From the NCBI GenBank assembly GCA_948434985.1, contig CAOJFV010000010.1, positions 1 to 37,291 of the forward strand: a stretch of DNA of 37,291 bases. The letters run 5' to 3'. The position numbers and the translations under genes were made by a program. How positions within the stretch are numbered: the stretch's first letter is position 1; every line of letters starts with the position of its first letter. The notes beneath the pieces are model-generated. The model did no database searches, had not been told where the DNA came from, and was given only the letters and a program-made list of their open reading frames with translations. Shown piece by piece: positions 1 to 7,576 of the stretch. Source of the DNA: an uncultured Clostridium sp. Lineage in GTDB: Bacteria > Bacillota > Clostridia > TANB77 > CAG-508.

Positions 1-85
1 TATTTCAACTATAGTTATTTCTAAGAAAGTGTGACATATGTTTGACAAACCTACATCCTTTAATGAACATAAATCGTCCCACCTC

Positions 86-115
86 TTGACTTTGTATAAA
101 ATAAAGATATATAAT
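86..115 (+). promoter_or_regulatory. sigma-A-like promoter for the 62-aa gene
   Basis: TTGACT at 86-91 and a perfect TATAAT at 110-115 are separated by 18 bp. Transcription would begin near 122 and give a leader of about 40 nt before the start codon at 163. Seen directly; activity is inferred. Confidence 0.7.
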
Positions 116-162
116 AACTAAGATACTGTTGATAGGTTTTGTATTTAAGGAGGATATTAAGA

Positions 163-351
163 ATGTATGAAAATCCAATTTATCGACTTCGGACCCATAC
201 TCCATTAGGATATGTAGGATATGAAGATGAAATTGTTCCATATGGTGGTAGGGTTCCCCCTCATTTGACAGCGGAAGAAAGAAAGAGATTTGCTATGAAA
301 TTGCTTGGAGTAGTTGACGAATTTGACGAAAAAAAAGATTCGTCAATGTAA
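163..351 (+). CDS. small hypothetical protein, 62 aa
   Basis: A short soluble protein of unknown function. The ATG at 163 is chosen over an upstream in-frame TTG at 139 because the SD AAGGAGG at 147-153 lies nine bases before it and the TTG has none. The protein is rich in Tyr, Pro and Gly in its first half (YRLRTHTPLGYVGYEDE) and charged in the second half (EERKRFAMKLLG, then VDEFDEKKD); there is no signal peptide or membrane segment. It has its own promoter (86-115) and is followed by an inverted repeat at 393-419, so it looks like a single-gene unit. I recognise no family. The good promoter and SD make it likely to be real despite its length. Confidence 0.7.
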   Translation: MYENPIYRLRTHTPLGYVGYEDEIVPYGGRVPPHLTAEERKRFAMKLLGVVDEFDEKKDSSM

Positions 352-392
352 GAAAGTAGTATTTTATTCTGTATATTCTAAATATTATCCAA

Positions 393-419
393 AATGCATC
401 CTGAATTTTAGGATGCATT
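393..419. terminator. hairpin between convergent genes
   Basis: AATGCATCCT (393-402) and AGGATGCATT (410-419) form a perfect 10-bp stem with a 7-nt loop, between the stops of the 62-aa gene (+) and the serine dehydratase gene (-). Only short T-rich tails follow on either side, so it may be a weak bidirectional terminator. Confidence 0.55.
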
Positions 420-435
420 CTCTAATTTATACTAT

Positions 436-1665
436 TTATGATAAATCTTTATTAAAATACTTATTTCTACAATATTTCTTAGCTAATCCACCTTCACTTG
501 TTTCTCTATAATGTTTACCTAAATCTTTTCCAGTTTCATACATCGTTTCTACAACCAAATCAAATGAAATTTTCTTATTTGTTTCTAGCATTGAAGATAG
601 TATAGCTGCATCAAATGCACGCATTGCTGCAACAGCATTTCTTTCTATACATGGAATTTGAACATATCCATATATAGGATCACAAGTTAATCCTAAATGA
701 TGTTCCATTGCAACTTCTGCAGAATTTTCAATTCTATCAATATCTAATTCCAATAAATATGCAACTGCAGCAGCAGCCATAGAACAAGCCGTTCCAATTT
801 CAGCCTGACAACCACATTCAGCTCCACTAATAGAAGCATTTGTTTTTACAATATTCCCTATTACACCTGCAACTGCTAAGGCCTTAATTATTTTTTCATC
901 ATCAATGTGATGTTCTTCTTTCATATAATATAAAACAGCTGGCAATACTCCACATGCTCCACAAGTTGGAGCTGTTACAATAATTCCTCCACTTGCATTT
1001 TCTTCGCTAGTTGCATAAGCATAGCTACTAAGTAATCTTGTTTTCTTAATATCATCTGTTTCAAATTCTAATTTATTGTCATAAATACTTTTTGCTTTTC
1101 TTTTTAGATTTAATCTTCCTGGTATTATTCCAGTTGTTGTTAAACCATTTTTTATTGTTTGTTGCATTGATTCCCAAACTTGGACTAAAAACTCTGTTAT
1201 TTTTTCTTTTCCTTCTATTAAACATACATAATCATATAAATCTATATTGTTTTGCTTTATATATTCTTTTATTTCATTAAAATTCTTTTGAGGATAAACG
1301 TCATCAATAATAACATCTTTTTTGTCTGCAATTTTGAAAGTTCCACCACCTATTGAATACACTCTCCAATTATCTAATAATTGTCCTTCTTTATATGCAA
1401 ATATGTCAAAAGTATTTGGATGAACATCACATTCTGTTTGTGTATCAAATTCGATTTCTACTTCATAGCCTTCTAACGTTTTCGCTATAATGTAGTCTGT
1501 TAAATGACCTTTACCTGTAAGAGCAAGTGAACCATATAATATAACTTTAAACTTATCAGCATTTTGATATTTGTTTTTAAATATTTCAGTTGCTCTTTTA
1601 GGTCCCATTGTATGTGAACTTGATGGTCCATTTCCTATTTTATATAATTCTTGTAAAGATTGCAT
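436..1665 (-). CDS. L-serine dehydratase (L-serine ammonia-lyase), iron-sulfur type, single chain
   Basis: Deaminates L-serine to pyruvate and ammonia using a [4Fe-4S] cluster. About 409 residues. The N-terminal part carries the SdaA beta-domain motif GPSSSHTMGP near residues 12-21, and the C-terminal part carries the alpha-domain motifs APTCGACG, GAECGCQAE and LTCDPI, whose cysteines are the expected cluster ligands. Beta and alpha parts are fused in one chain, as in E. coli SdaA, unlike the split SdaAA/SdaAB of Bacillus. I use the second Met (1665) because GGAG lies six bases before it; the upstream ATG at 1677 has no SD. A consensus promoter and a perfect palindrome at the likely transcription start lie just upstream. 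Standalone gene. The family is certain; the physiological role (serine catabolism to pyruvate) is inferred. Confidence 0.93.
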   Translation of the reverse strand: MQSLQELYKIGNGPSSSHTMGPKRATEIFKNKYQNADKFKVILYGSLALTGKGHLTDYIIAKTLEGYEVEIEFDTQTECDVHPNTFDIFAYKEGQLLDNWRVYSIGGGTFKIADKKDVIIDDVYPQKNFNEIKEYIKQNNIDLYDYVCLIEGKEKITEFLVQVWESMQQTIKNGLTTTGIIPGRLNLKRKAKSIYDNKLEFETDDIKKTRLLSSYAYATSEENASGGIIVTAPTCGACGVLPAVLYYMKEEHHIDDEKIIKALAVAGVIGNIVKTNASISGAECGCQAEIGTACSMAAAAVAYLLELDIDRIENSAEVAMEHHLGLTCDPIYGYVQIPCIERNAVAAMRAFDAAILSSMLETNKKISFDLVVETMYETGKDLGKHYRETSEGGLAKKYCRNKYFNKDLS

Positions 1666-1699
1666 AGTCTTCTCCATTTCTTATTTCAAGTAATTAGTT

Positions 1700-1715
1700 A
1701 GTGTGATATCACACT
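1700..1715. promoter_or_regulatory. 16-bp perfect palindromic operator candidate
   Basis: AGTGTGATATCACACT is a perfect palindrome. It sits where transcription from the promoter at 1722-1750 should begin, a classic position for a repressor to block initiation. The regulator is not encoded nearby; GntR-type or CRP-like half-sites (TGTGA) come to mind, but the 2-bp centre is not the CRP spacing. Confidence 0.65.
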
Positions 1716-1721
1716 TTAAGC

Positions 1722-1750
1722 ATTGTATAATTTAAACTTGTTTTTGTCAA
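1722..1750 (-). promoter_or_regulatory. promoter of the serine dehydratase gene
   Basis: On the minus strand TTGACA (1745-1750) and TACAAT (1722-1727) are exactly 17 bp apart. The predicted start, around 1715, overlaps the palindrome at 1700-1715. Confidence 0.75.
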
Positions 1751-1809
1751 ATGAATTATTAATACTTTTTATAGCCATTACAAAGTTTTTATATAAAATT
1801 ACTTAAACA

Positions 1810-1841
1810 TTGTACAAAATTTTTCTGTTTTGATGTATAAT
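1810..1841 (+). promoter_or_regulatory. possible promoter of the Xer recombinase gene
   Basis: A perfect TATAAT lies at 1836-1841, about 33 bp before the start codon. The nearest -35-like hexamer, TTGTAC at 1810-1815, is 20 bp away, which is long, so only the -10 is convincing. Confidence 0.4.
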
Positions 1842-1874
1842 TTAGTTGGTTAAATTTAAACTTGGAGGTTTTAT

Positions 1875-2849
1875 ATGATTAATAGAGAGGATAATCCAGA
1901 ATATCTAAATTCTTTTTTAGATTATAGTATAACGATATTAAATAAATCACCAAATTCAATAAAAGAATATAACTATGACCTTGCTACATTTCTTAAATAT
2001 ATAAAAATACATTTTGGTCTTACAAATGAAACTGACTTTTCAAAAATCACTATAAAAGATATAGATTTAAATACAATAAAAAAGATTACTCTTGATGATA
2101 TACATGCATTTGTATCATATCTTGCAACAGAGTTAAGAAGTAAACCTGCAACTAGAGCAAGGAAGGTTTCTAGTATACGTATATTCTTTAAATATTTATC
2201 AGCAAAAGCAAAGCTAATAGATGTTAATCCTGCCCAAAATTTGGAAACTCCAAAACAAGAAAAACGTATGCCTAAGTATCTTACTTTAGATGATAGTAAA
2301 AAATTATTAGATGTTGCTGGTAATGAAGATAATAGAAATAGTGAAAGAGATTATGCTATTACTACCCTATTTTTAAATTGTGGGATGCGTTTATCAGAGC
2401 TTGTTAATATTAATATAAAAGATATTAAATTTGATGACTGTAAAATGACAGTTATAGGTAAAGGTAATAAAGAACGTACTATATACTTAAATAATGCTTG
2501 TATGAGAGCTGTTAAAGAGTATTTAACTATTAGACCTAAAGAAGGCGTTAAGTATGATTCTAAAGATGCATTATTTTTAAGTGAAAGACGTGAACGTATT
2601 AGTAATAGAACGGTACAATATATTATAAAAAACGAACTAAGAAAAGCTGGACTTGATACAAATAAATATTCTGTCCATAAACTTAGACATACAGCTGCAA
2701 CTCTTATGTATCAATATGGAAATGTAGATATACGTGCCTTACAAGAACTGCTTGGACATGCTAGCATTTCTACTACTGAAATATATACTCATGTTGAAAA
2801 TGAAAGAGTTCGTAATGCAGTAGAAAGCAATCCTTTAGCAAATATATAG
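1875..2849 (+). CDS. tyrosine recombinase, XerC/XerD type
   Basis: Site-specific DNA recombinase of 324 aa. An N-terminal SAM-like DNA-binding domain (about residues 8-120) is followed by a complete catalytic domain: Arg172 in GMRLSEL, Lys196 in GKGNKER, HKLRHT with His268 and Arg271, LGHASIST with His295, and the nucleophile Tyr304 in TEIYTH. All six catalytic positions are intact. The length and the absence of mobile-element neighbours fit a chromosomal Xer protein that resolves chromosome dimers at dif rather than a phage integrase. SD GGAGG at 1864-1868 is six bases before the ATG. It faces the SOS-controlled LysM gene, both genes linked to replication or damage stress, although this adjacency may be chance. 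Whether it is the XerC, XerD or a sole Xer protein cannot be told here. Confidence 0.88.
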   Translation: MINREDNPEYLNSFLDYSITILNKSPNSIKEYNYDLATFLKYIKIHFGLTNETDFSKITIKDIDLNTIKKITLDDIHAFVSYLATELRSKPATRARKVSSIRIFFKYLSAKAKLIDVNPAQNLETPKQEKRMPKYLTLDDSKKLLDVAGNEDNRNSERDYAITTLFLNCGMRLSELVNINIKDIKFDDCKMTVIGKGNKERTIYLNNACMRAVKEYLTIRPKEGVKYDSKDALFLSERRERISNRTVQYIIKNELRKAGLDTNKYSVHKLRHTAATLMYQYGNVDIRALQELLGHASISTTEIYTHVENERVRNAVESNPLANI

Positions 2850-2916
2850 TTCTATATTTACTTATAAGTTTAAATTAAAAAAATTTATAATACAAAAAAA
2901 ATAAATTGATACATAG

Positions 2917-2946
2917 ATAGTGACTGCATATATATGCAGTCACTAT
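2917..2946. terminator. 30-bp perfect palindrome between convergent genes
   Basis: ATAGTGACTGCATATA (2917-2932) and its exact complement form a perfect 30-bp palindrome between the Xer gene (+) and the LysM gene (-). On the minus strand a T-rich tract follows, so it probably ends the LysM transcript and may serve both directions. Confidence 0.6.
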
Positions 2947-2969
2947 TTCCACTCTACAGCCCCCATAAA

Positions 2970-3272
2970 TTATATACTAGGTATAATTAATTTCTGTCCT
3001 ATTGATAAATCAGAAGTGCTTAGATTATTTATTGATTTTATATTGTTTACAATATCTCTAACATCTTTATTTGAATAATAAGAATTTGAATTCTTTTCTT
3101 CTTTTGCAATACTCCATAAAGTATCTCCATTTGATGTATAAACTGTTTTATATTTTGTTTCTGTATGTGAAAAACTTATATTACTTATAAATAAACTAAT
3201 ACATATTATTATTCCTAATATAACTAAAATACTTCTTACAAATTTTGATAAATTAACGATTTTTAATTTCAT
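2970..3272 (-). CDS. SOS-controlled membrane LysM protein, YneA-like cell division suppressor
   Basis: A 100-aa protein with a basic N-terminus, one transmembrane segment (about residues 12-33) and a LysM peptidoglycan-binding domain (about 40-98, with the typical SNGDTLWSIAKE start and IGQKLIIPSI end). Size and layout match Bacillus subtilis YneA, which delays division during DNA damage. The strongest support is its promoter: a GAAC-N4-GTTC LexA box sits between ideal -35 and -10 hexamers. SD AGGGGG lies just before the ATG. Unlike in Bacillus, lexA is not adjacent. YneA is known for B. subtilis; a division-inhibitor role here is inferred from architecture plus LexA control, and a general cell-wall LysM protein is the alternative. 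Confidence 0.75.
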   Translation of the reverse strand: MKLKIVNLSKFVRSILVILGIIICISLFISNISFSHTETKYKTVYTSNGDTLWSIAKEEKNSNSYYSNKDVRDIVNNIKSINNLSTSDLSIGQKLIIPSI

Positions 3273-3315
3273 TTTATATTCCCCCTACTTATATATCTTC
3301 ATATGATAATCACAC

Positions 3316-3327
3316 GAACACATTTTC
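3316..3327. promoter_or_regulatory. possible second, imperfect LexA box
   Basis: GAACACATTTTC matches GAAC-N4-GTTC at seven of eight defined positions. It lies about 45 bp upstream of the LysM start, downstream of the promoter, where a second bound LexA could tighten repression. Confidence 0.4.
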
Positions 3328-3340
3328 TTTTTGTGAGTTT

Positions 3341-3369
3341 ATTATAAACGAACAAGAGTTCTTTGTCAA
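3341..3369 (-). promoter_or_regulatory. LexA-regulated promoter of the LysM gene
   Basis: On the minus strand TTGACA (3364-3369) and TATAAT (3341-3346) are both perfect and 17 bp apart. The spacer holds GAACAAGAGTTC (3350-3361), a perfect match to the Firmicutes LexA consensus GAAC-N4-GTTC. Bound LexA would directly exclude RNA polymerase. Confidence 0.85.
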
Positions 3370-3430
3370 TACTTTTTTATAAAAAAGTGAAAAAATGTTC
3401 GTATTATTTTTTATAATATATAATTGATAT

Positions 3431-3462
3431 AAAAAAACCCCACAACTATATAATAGTTGCGG
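3431..3462 (-). terminator. intrinsic terminator after the spoVFB remnant
   Basis: A 9-bp stem (54-62 and 40-48 of the 3400 block, one G-T pair) is followed on the minus strand by a run of seven T. It closes the transcript of the frameshifted dipicolinate synthase gene. Confidence 0.8.
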
Positions 3463-3474
3463 AGATGATTATGT

Positions 3475-4054
3475 TCATAATATAATTGGTTGTATTTGTT
3501 CTTTATCTAATGCGAATTCTAATGTTTTTATAATATATTCTGGATCAAAAACTAAAGAACGTGGTTTAGTTATTGGATTATCTTGCCTCAATGGAACAAA
3601 AAAATAATTGTTTCTATTTAATAAAGTACCTATATTTGATGCACTACCACTTAAAGCATCATTTGTAGATACTGCAATTACTAAAGAATTGTTATTTCTT
3701 AAATGCGATTTTGCAGCCATTGTCACTGGTGTATCTGTTATAGCGTTTGCAAGTTTTGAAATTGTATTACCAGTACAAGGTGCAATTATCATAATATCAG
3801 TCATTTTTTTTGGTCCGAATGGGTTCTGCATCTGCAATTGTATGAATAATTTTTTTACCTGTTATTTCTTCTATTTCATCTATAAAATCTTGTGCTTTTC
3901 CAAACTTTGTATCCAGGTTATAGGCATTAAAGGACATAATTGGTATAACTTCTGCTCCTTGATTAACGATTTCCTTTATTTTGGGAATTGTGCTTTTAAA
4001 TGTACAAAAAGAACCAGTCATTGCAAAACCTACTTTTTTACCTTCTAATTTCAA
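3475..4054 (-). pseudogene. spoVFB: dipicolinate synthase subunit B, frameshifted
   Basis: The flavoprotein subunit of dipicolinate synthase, which makes the calcium-chelating core compound of endospores in the mother cell. Two frames together give the whole protein of about 192 aa: the first (4054 down to about 3822) has VGFAMTGSFCTFKSTI and ends at the conserved AEP; the second resumes at FGPKK and runs through IMIIAPCTGNTISKLANA to the C-terminus QPIIL. One extra base, most simply in the GGG of 3821-3823 (CCC on the coding strand), breaks the frame. Start is TTG with SD GAGGGGG. The usual partner gene spoVFA is not adjacent. The break is either a recent mutation or a one-base sequence error; the rest of the protein is well conserved, which favours recent or artefactual. 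Confidence 0.85.
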
Positions 4055-4138
4055 AATATATAGCCCCCTCTCTTTTGTTGTTCTATATAATATATTATGA
4101 AATTATGTAAATTTTGCAACCTGGTTCAAAATCTTTTA

Positions 4139-4996
4139 TTAAATTTTTATCAGGATAATACTAGTAATTATCAATATTGCAGAAATAATTTTTCTTACTA
4201 AAGTATCCCTTTCATTTAAAAACAAATATCCAAAGATTACATTTAACATTACTGTTAAAGCACAAAGTGGTGCAATTATTGTTACATTTCCTAATTGATA
4301 TGCTCTTAGCTGTACGATTATCGTTATTCCCCATGATAAAGCTGTTATTAGTATTGCTTTTTTATTTCCATTAACCAATTCATTTTTTATTTCAGATGGT
4401 TTTATTCTTTCAGTAATCATAATTAAAATGGCTGGTATAATCAGTGTTAGTGCTACATAGAATGGTAAGTTAAAATTATCCGAAATATTTACATCTAAAA
4501 ATAAAGCAACTGTATAAGAAATATTTGCTAGTATTCCTAATAAAATATATTTGTTAAATTGAAATTTACCTTTTTTATAAAATATAATAATATTACTAAA
4601 GATAATAAGCATTGCACCAATAAATTTTGTTAAAACAAAATCTTCTTTAAAAATTATTAAACCCGCAAATATCATAAATGTAGTTGATAATTGCTTTAAC
4701 ATACTGAAAGTCGATGCTTCTATACCACTTCGTACAGTTGTATTAACTCTATCTGTTATTGCATAAAATACAATTGATATAGCAAGCATAATATATACTT
4801 TTATATCAGTTGGAAATTTAAATTCAAACATCGGACATAAAAGTAAAGAAACTACTCCTGCTCCCATTTGTAGTAGTATTGTCAATGCTCCTGCATTTTT
4901 TAATTTTTTTGTTGTAACCTTAAAAAATTGTGTAAATATTGTTGCAAAAACTAAATACAAAACCACATATAATAACCAATTATTTAATATTTCCAT
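4139..4996 (-). CDS. EamA/DMT-superfamily membrane transporter
   Basis: A 285-aa integral membrane protein with about ten hydrophobic segments arranged as two repeats of five, the layout of the drug/metabolite transporter superfamily. The first repeat ends near residue 140 (IIFYKKGKF) and the second begins with YILLGILANISYTVALF. Members export or import small metabolites; the substrate cannot be read from the sequence. SD AGGAGG lies five bases before the ATG. It starts only nine bases after the Nudix gene upstream, so the two form an operon, which may hint that the Nudix substrate and the transported compound are connected; that link is inference. Confidence 0.82.
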   Translation of the reverse strand: MEILNNWLLYVVLYLVFATIFTQFFKVTTKKLKNAGALTILLQMGAGVVSLLLCPMFEFKFPTDIKVYIMLAISIVFYAITDRVNTTVRSGIEASTFSMLKQLSTTFMIFAGLIIFKEDFVLTKFIGAMLIIFSNIIIFYKKGKFQFNKYILLGILANISYTVALFLDVNISDNFNLPFYVALTLIIPAILIMITERIKPSEIKNELVNGNKKAILITALSWGITIIVQLRAYQLGNVTIIAPLCALTVMLNVIFGYLFLNERDTLVRKIISAILIITSIILIKI

Positions 4997-5005
4997 CAGT
5001 TCCTC

Positions 5006-5539
5006 CTATTTTTCAAATAAGTATTCTAATAGAGCATTGTAAATTTCATCTCTTTTTACCATATCTTCATGTTCTACCATATATTTGAATTCTTCTTTAT
5101 TAACTAATTTTGCATTTTCAACTTCACTTTCTTGTAATGTTATATGGTCTATATCAATTTCACTTATTTTTGCAATATAAAAATCGTAAAAATGTTTTGC
5201 AATATGGTCTTCTTTTGGTCTGCTTTCATTTTTTGTTGTAAAAATATATTGTAAATCTTTATCATATAAATGAATTCCAACTTCTTCTTCTACTTCTCTT
5301 ATAGCAGCTTCTAAAGAAGTTTGCCCAGCTGATATATGTCCTGCTACTGATATATCCCATTTCCCTGGATTTGTATCTTTTTTATAAGAGCGTTGTTGCA
5401 TTAAGACTTGATTGTTATTATCAATAATTGCAACAACAATAACTCTGTGCCATATTCCTTTCTTATGTACTTCCTTTCTTGTTAAAATTTCACTTGTTTT
5501 TATTCCGTTTTCATCTAAAACATCTATCATTTCTTCCAT
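5006..5539 (-). CDS. Nudix hydrolase, IPP-isomerase/YfcD-like subgroup
   Basis: A 177-aa Nudix-fold enzyme that should hydrolyse a nucleoside-diphosphate-linked or similar phosphorylated compound with Mg2+. The Nudix box reads GHISAGQTSLEAAIREVEEE followed by VGI; the core REVEEEVG metal site is intact, but the first Glu of the GX5E part is Gln. The N-terminal phrase DVLDENG followed later by GIWHRV and QQRSYKKDTNPGKWD is typical of the IPP-isomerase-like branch; the isomerase active-site Cys is absent, so hydrolase is more likely. Starts at the ATG preceded by GAGGGTGA. Followed nine bases later by the EamA transporter. A closely similar protein (same N-terminal DILDEKGNKTGR phrase) lies at 32188-32691. 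Confidence 0.82.
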   Translation of the reverse strand: MEEMIDVLDENGIKTSEILTRKEVHKKGIWHRVIVVAIIDNNNQVLMQQRSYKKDTNPGKWDISVAGHISAGQTSLEAAIREVEEEVGIHLYDKDLQYIFTTKNESRPKEDHIAKHFYDFYIAKISEIDIDHITLQESEVENAKLVNKEEFKYMVEHEDMVKRDEIYNALLEYLFEK

Positions 5540-5737
5540 CTTATAATCACCCTCGATTGGAATTATATCATTTATTTTGTTAACTTACAATATTTGTTTG
5601 GCATAAATATACATATAATTCGATACTATTAACTCGGATACCATAAACGTTTTCAATGTAAAAGAGAAAAATATCTGTACTTTTTTGCTAAATTGTGTTA
5701 AAATATATACAAATTTGTAATTTAGGAGGAGAAAATT

Positions 5738-7276
5738 TTGAAAGCGAATGAAACTATTTTAATATTAGATTTTTTTGGTCAATATAATCAATTAATCGCA
5801 AGACGTGTTAGAGAATGTAATGTGTACTCAGAAATTGTACCTTATGATATTTCAATCGAAAAAATTAAAGAAAAAAATCCAAAAGGAATTATTTTTACAG
5901 GTGGTCCATCAAGTGTTTATGTAGAAGATGCTAAAATGTGCGATCCTAGAATATTTGAACTAGGTATTCCTATTTTAGGAATTTGTTATGGTATACAAGT
6001 AATGACTCATACTTTAGGTGGATGTGTTACAAGAGCAGATAAACGTGAATACGGTGTAATGCCTGTTACAATTGATAATTCTTCTTTACTATTTAAGGGA
6101 TTTGAAGATATAAATGATTGCTTAATGAGCCATACAGATTTTGTATCACAGGTTCCTGATGGCTTTAAAGTAATTGGTAAAACTGCTACTTGCCCTACTG
6201 CTGCTATGGAAAATGCTGAAAAGAAACTTTATGGAATTCAATTTCATCCAGAAGTAAATAATACTGTAAATGGAACTAATATTATAAAAAACTTTTTATT
6301 TAATATTTGTGGATGTTCTGGAGATTGGAAAATGTCTTCTTTTGTAGAAGAATCTATAAAAAGTTTAAGAGAAAAAATTGGAGATAAAAAAGCTTTGTGT
6401 GCTTTATCTGGTGGAGTTGATTCTTCTGTTGCTGCAGTTTTATTACATAAAGCTATAGGTAAAAATTTAACTTGTATATTTGTTGACCATGGCCTACTTC
6501 GTAAAAATGAAGGTGACGAAGTAGAAGAAATCTTTAGAAATCAATTTGATATTAATTTAATTAGAGTAGATGCAAAAGATCGTTTCTTAGAAAAACTTTC
6601 AGGTGTTACAGATCCTGAGACAAAAAGAAAAATAATTGGAGAAGAATTCATTCGTGTATTTGAAGAAGAAGCAAAAAAAATTGGAACAGTAGATTATTTA
6701 GTACAAGGAACTATTTATCCAGATGTTATTGAAAGTGGCTTGGGTAAAGGAACTACTATTAAGAGCCATCATAATGTAGGAGGACTTCCAGACTATGTTG
6801 ATTTTAAAGAAATTGTTGAACCATTAAGAGATTTATTTAAAGATGAAGTTCGTAAAACTGGTTTGGAATTAGGTATTCCAGAGAATTTAGTATATCGTCA
6901 ACCATTCCCAGGTCCTGGACTTGCAATTCGTGTAATTGGAGATATTACAGACGATAAATTAACTATTTTAAAAGATGCAGATGCTATTTTTAGAGAAGAA
7001 ATTAAATTAGCAGGTCTTGATAAAGATATTAACCAATATTTTGCAGTTTTAACAAACCTAAGAAGTGTTGGTGTTATGGGTGATGATAGAACTTATGATT
7101 ATACTGTTGCACTTCGTGCTGTTTCTACTACAGACTTTATGACAGCTGTATGGGCAAGAATTCCATACGATGTTTTAGAAAAAGTTTCAGCTAGAATTGT
7201 AAATGAAGTTGATCATATAAATAGAATAGTTTATGATATAACAGGAAAACCACCTGCAACAATTGAATGGGAATAA
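5738..7276 (+). CDS. guaA: GMP synthase (glutamine-hydrolysing)
   Basis: Converts XMP to GMP with ATP and the amide of glutamine, the last step of guanine nucleotide synthesis. 512 aa with the usual order: class I glutamine amidotransferase (residues about 6-195; nucleophile Cys83 in GICYGIQ, and FHPEV with the catalytic His-Glu pair), ATP-pyrophosphatase (P-loop [11 protein letters not shown] near 222) and the C-terminal dimerisation domain ([13 protein letters not shown] to PPATIEWE). Start is TTG with a strong SD AGGAGGAG at 5724-5731. The start reads LDFFGQYNQ where most homologues have DFG(S/G)Q, a mild oddity. No purine riboswitch is visible in the 198-bp upstream gap. guaB lies 1.9 kb away on the other strand. 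A strong terminator follows. Confidence 0.97.
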   Translation: MKANETILILDFFGQYNQLIARRVRECNVYSEIVPYDISIEKIKEKNPKGIIFTGGPSSVYVEDAKMCDPRIFELGIPILGICYGIQVMTHTLGGCVTRADKREYGVMPVTIDNSSLLFKGFEDINDCLMSHTDFVSQVPDGFKVIGKTATCPTAAMENAEKKLYGIQFHPEVNNTVNGTNIIKNFLFNICGCSGDWKMSSFVEESIKSLREKIGDKKALCALSGGVDSSVAAVLLHKAIGKNLTCIFVDHGLLRKNEGDEVEEIFRNQFDINLIRVDAKDRFLEKLSGVTDPETKRKIIGEEFIRVFEEEAKKIGTVDYLVQGTIYPDVIESGLGKGTTIKSHHNVGGLPDYVDFKEIVEPLRDLFKDEVRKTGLELGIPENLVYRQPFPGPGLAIRVIGDITDDKLTILKDADAIFREEIKLAGLDKDINQYFAVLTNLRSVGVMGDDRTYDYTVALRAVSTTDFMTAVWARIPYDVLEKVSARIVNEVDHINRIVYDITGKPPATIEWE

Positions 7277-7284
7277 AATTTATT

Positions 7285-7327
7285 GAAAAAGAGAACCCTT
7301 GCTTTAACAGCAAGGGTTCTCTTTTTC
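7285..7327. terminator. strong bidirectional terminator
   Basis: A 19-bp perfect stem (7285-7303 with 7309-7327) and a 5-nt loop, flanked by A5 and T5. It ends guaA on the plus strand and, read on the minus strand, ends the 56-aa gene, whose last codons form one arm and the loop. Confidence 0.92.
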
Positions 7328-7474
7328 ATAAGTCTCTGTAATTTTTCTGGTTAACCTCTCGTTATCAAAGGAATAAACTCCTTTCTTTTCAAGCGTTGAA
7401 CTAACCTGCCACAACTGGATTACTCCTAACTTAAGGTCCGTAAGAACGGAACTAACAATGATGTTTTCTACCAT
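7304..7474 (-). CDS. small hypothetical protein, 56 aa
   Basis: Reading the minus strand from the ATG at 7474 gives 56 codons: it begins MVENIIVSSVLTDLKLG, includes a Trp-containing VIQLWQVSS stretch and ends KENPCC before a TAA inside the guaA terminator. It is soluble, with no signal or membrane segment. Support: a promoter with TATAAT and TTGCAA 17 bp apart (7548-7576), an AAAGGA SD, a terminator at its end, and a base composition clearly less AT-rich than the flanks. No family recognised. It is a monocistronic unit between guaA and the deacetylase gene; the latter ends only one base before this gene's -35 box. Confidence 0.68.
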   Translation of the reverse strand: MVENIIVSSVLTDLKLGVIQLWQVSSTLEKKGVYSFDNERLTRKITETYEKENPCC

Positions 7475-7547
7475 TATGAACTTTCCTTTCTTTTCAAATT
7501 TAGTTTGACATTATTGCTATCAAACAAATTATCAGTTACTATAGAAT

Positions 7548-7576
7548 ATTATATAACATTTTACATAATTTTGCAA
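7548..7576 (-). promoter_or_regulatory. promoter of the 56-aa gene
   Basis: On the minus strand TTGCAA (7571-7576) and a perfect TATAAT (7548-7553) are 17 bp apart. The gap to the start codon at 7474 gives a leader of about 65 nt. Confidence 0.72.

Noticed and set aside
5..241. Open frame on the minus strand at the window start
   Set aside because: Overlaps the promoter and start of the better supported 62-aa gene, has no SD, and its hydrophobic text is typical of the complement of AT-rich DNA.
4055..4138. Sporulation sigma-K promoter for spoVFB
   Set aside because: A CATAATATA stretch fits the -10, but no good -35 lies at the right distance and AT-rich DNA makes such matches cheap.
5540..5737. 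Purine riboswitch or guanine sensor upstream of guaA
   Set aside because: No conserved purine-riboswitch core (the paired TATA flanks with the CCG and GG loops) could be found.
5738..5800. LDFFGQYNQ in guaA as a sign of a broken amidotransferase
   Set aside because: The catalytic Cys, His and Glu are all present; related Clostridia show similar variants, so this is a minor change.
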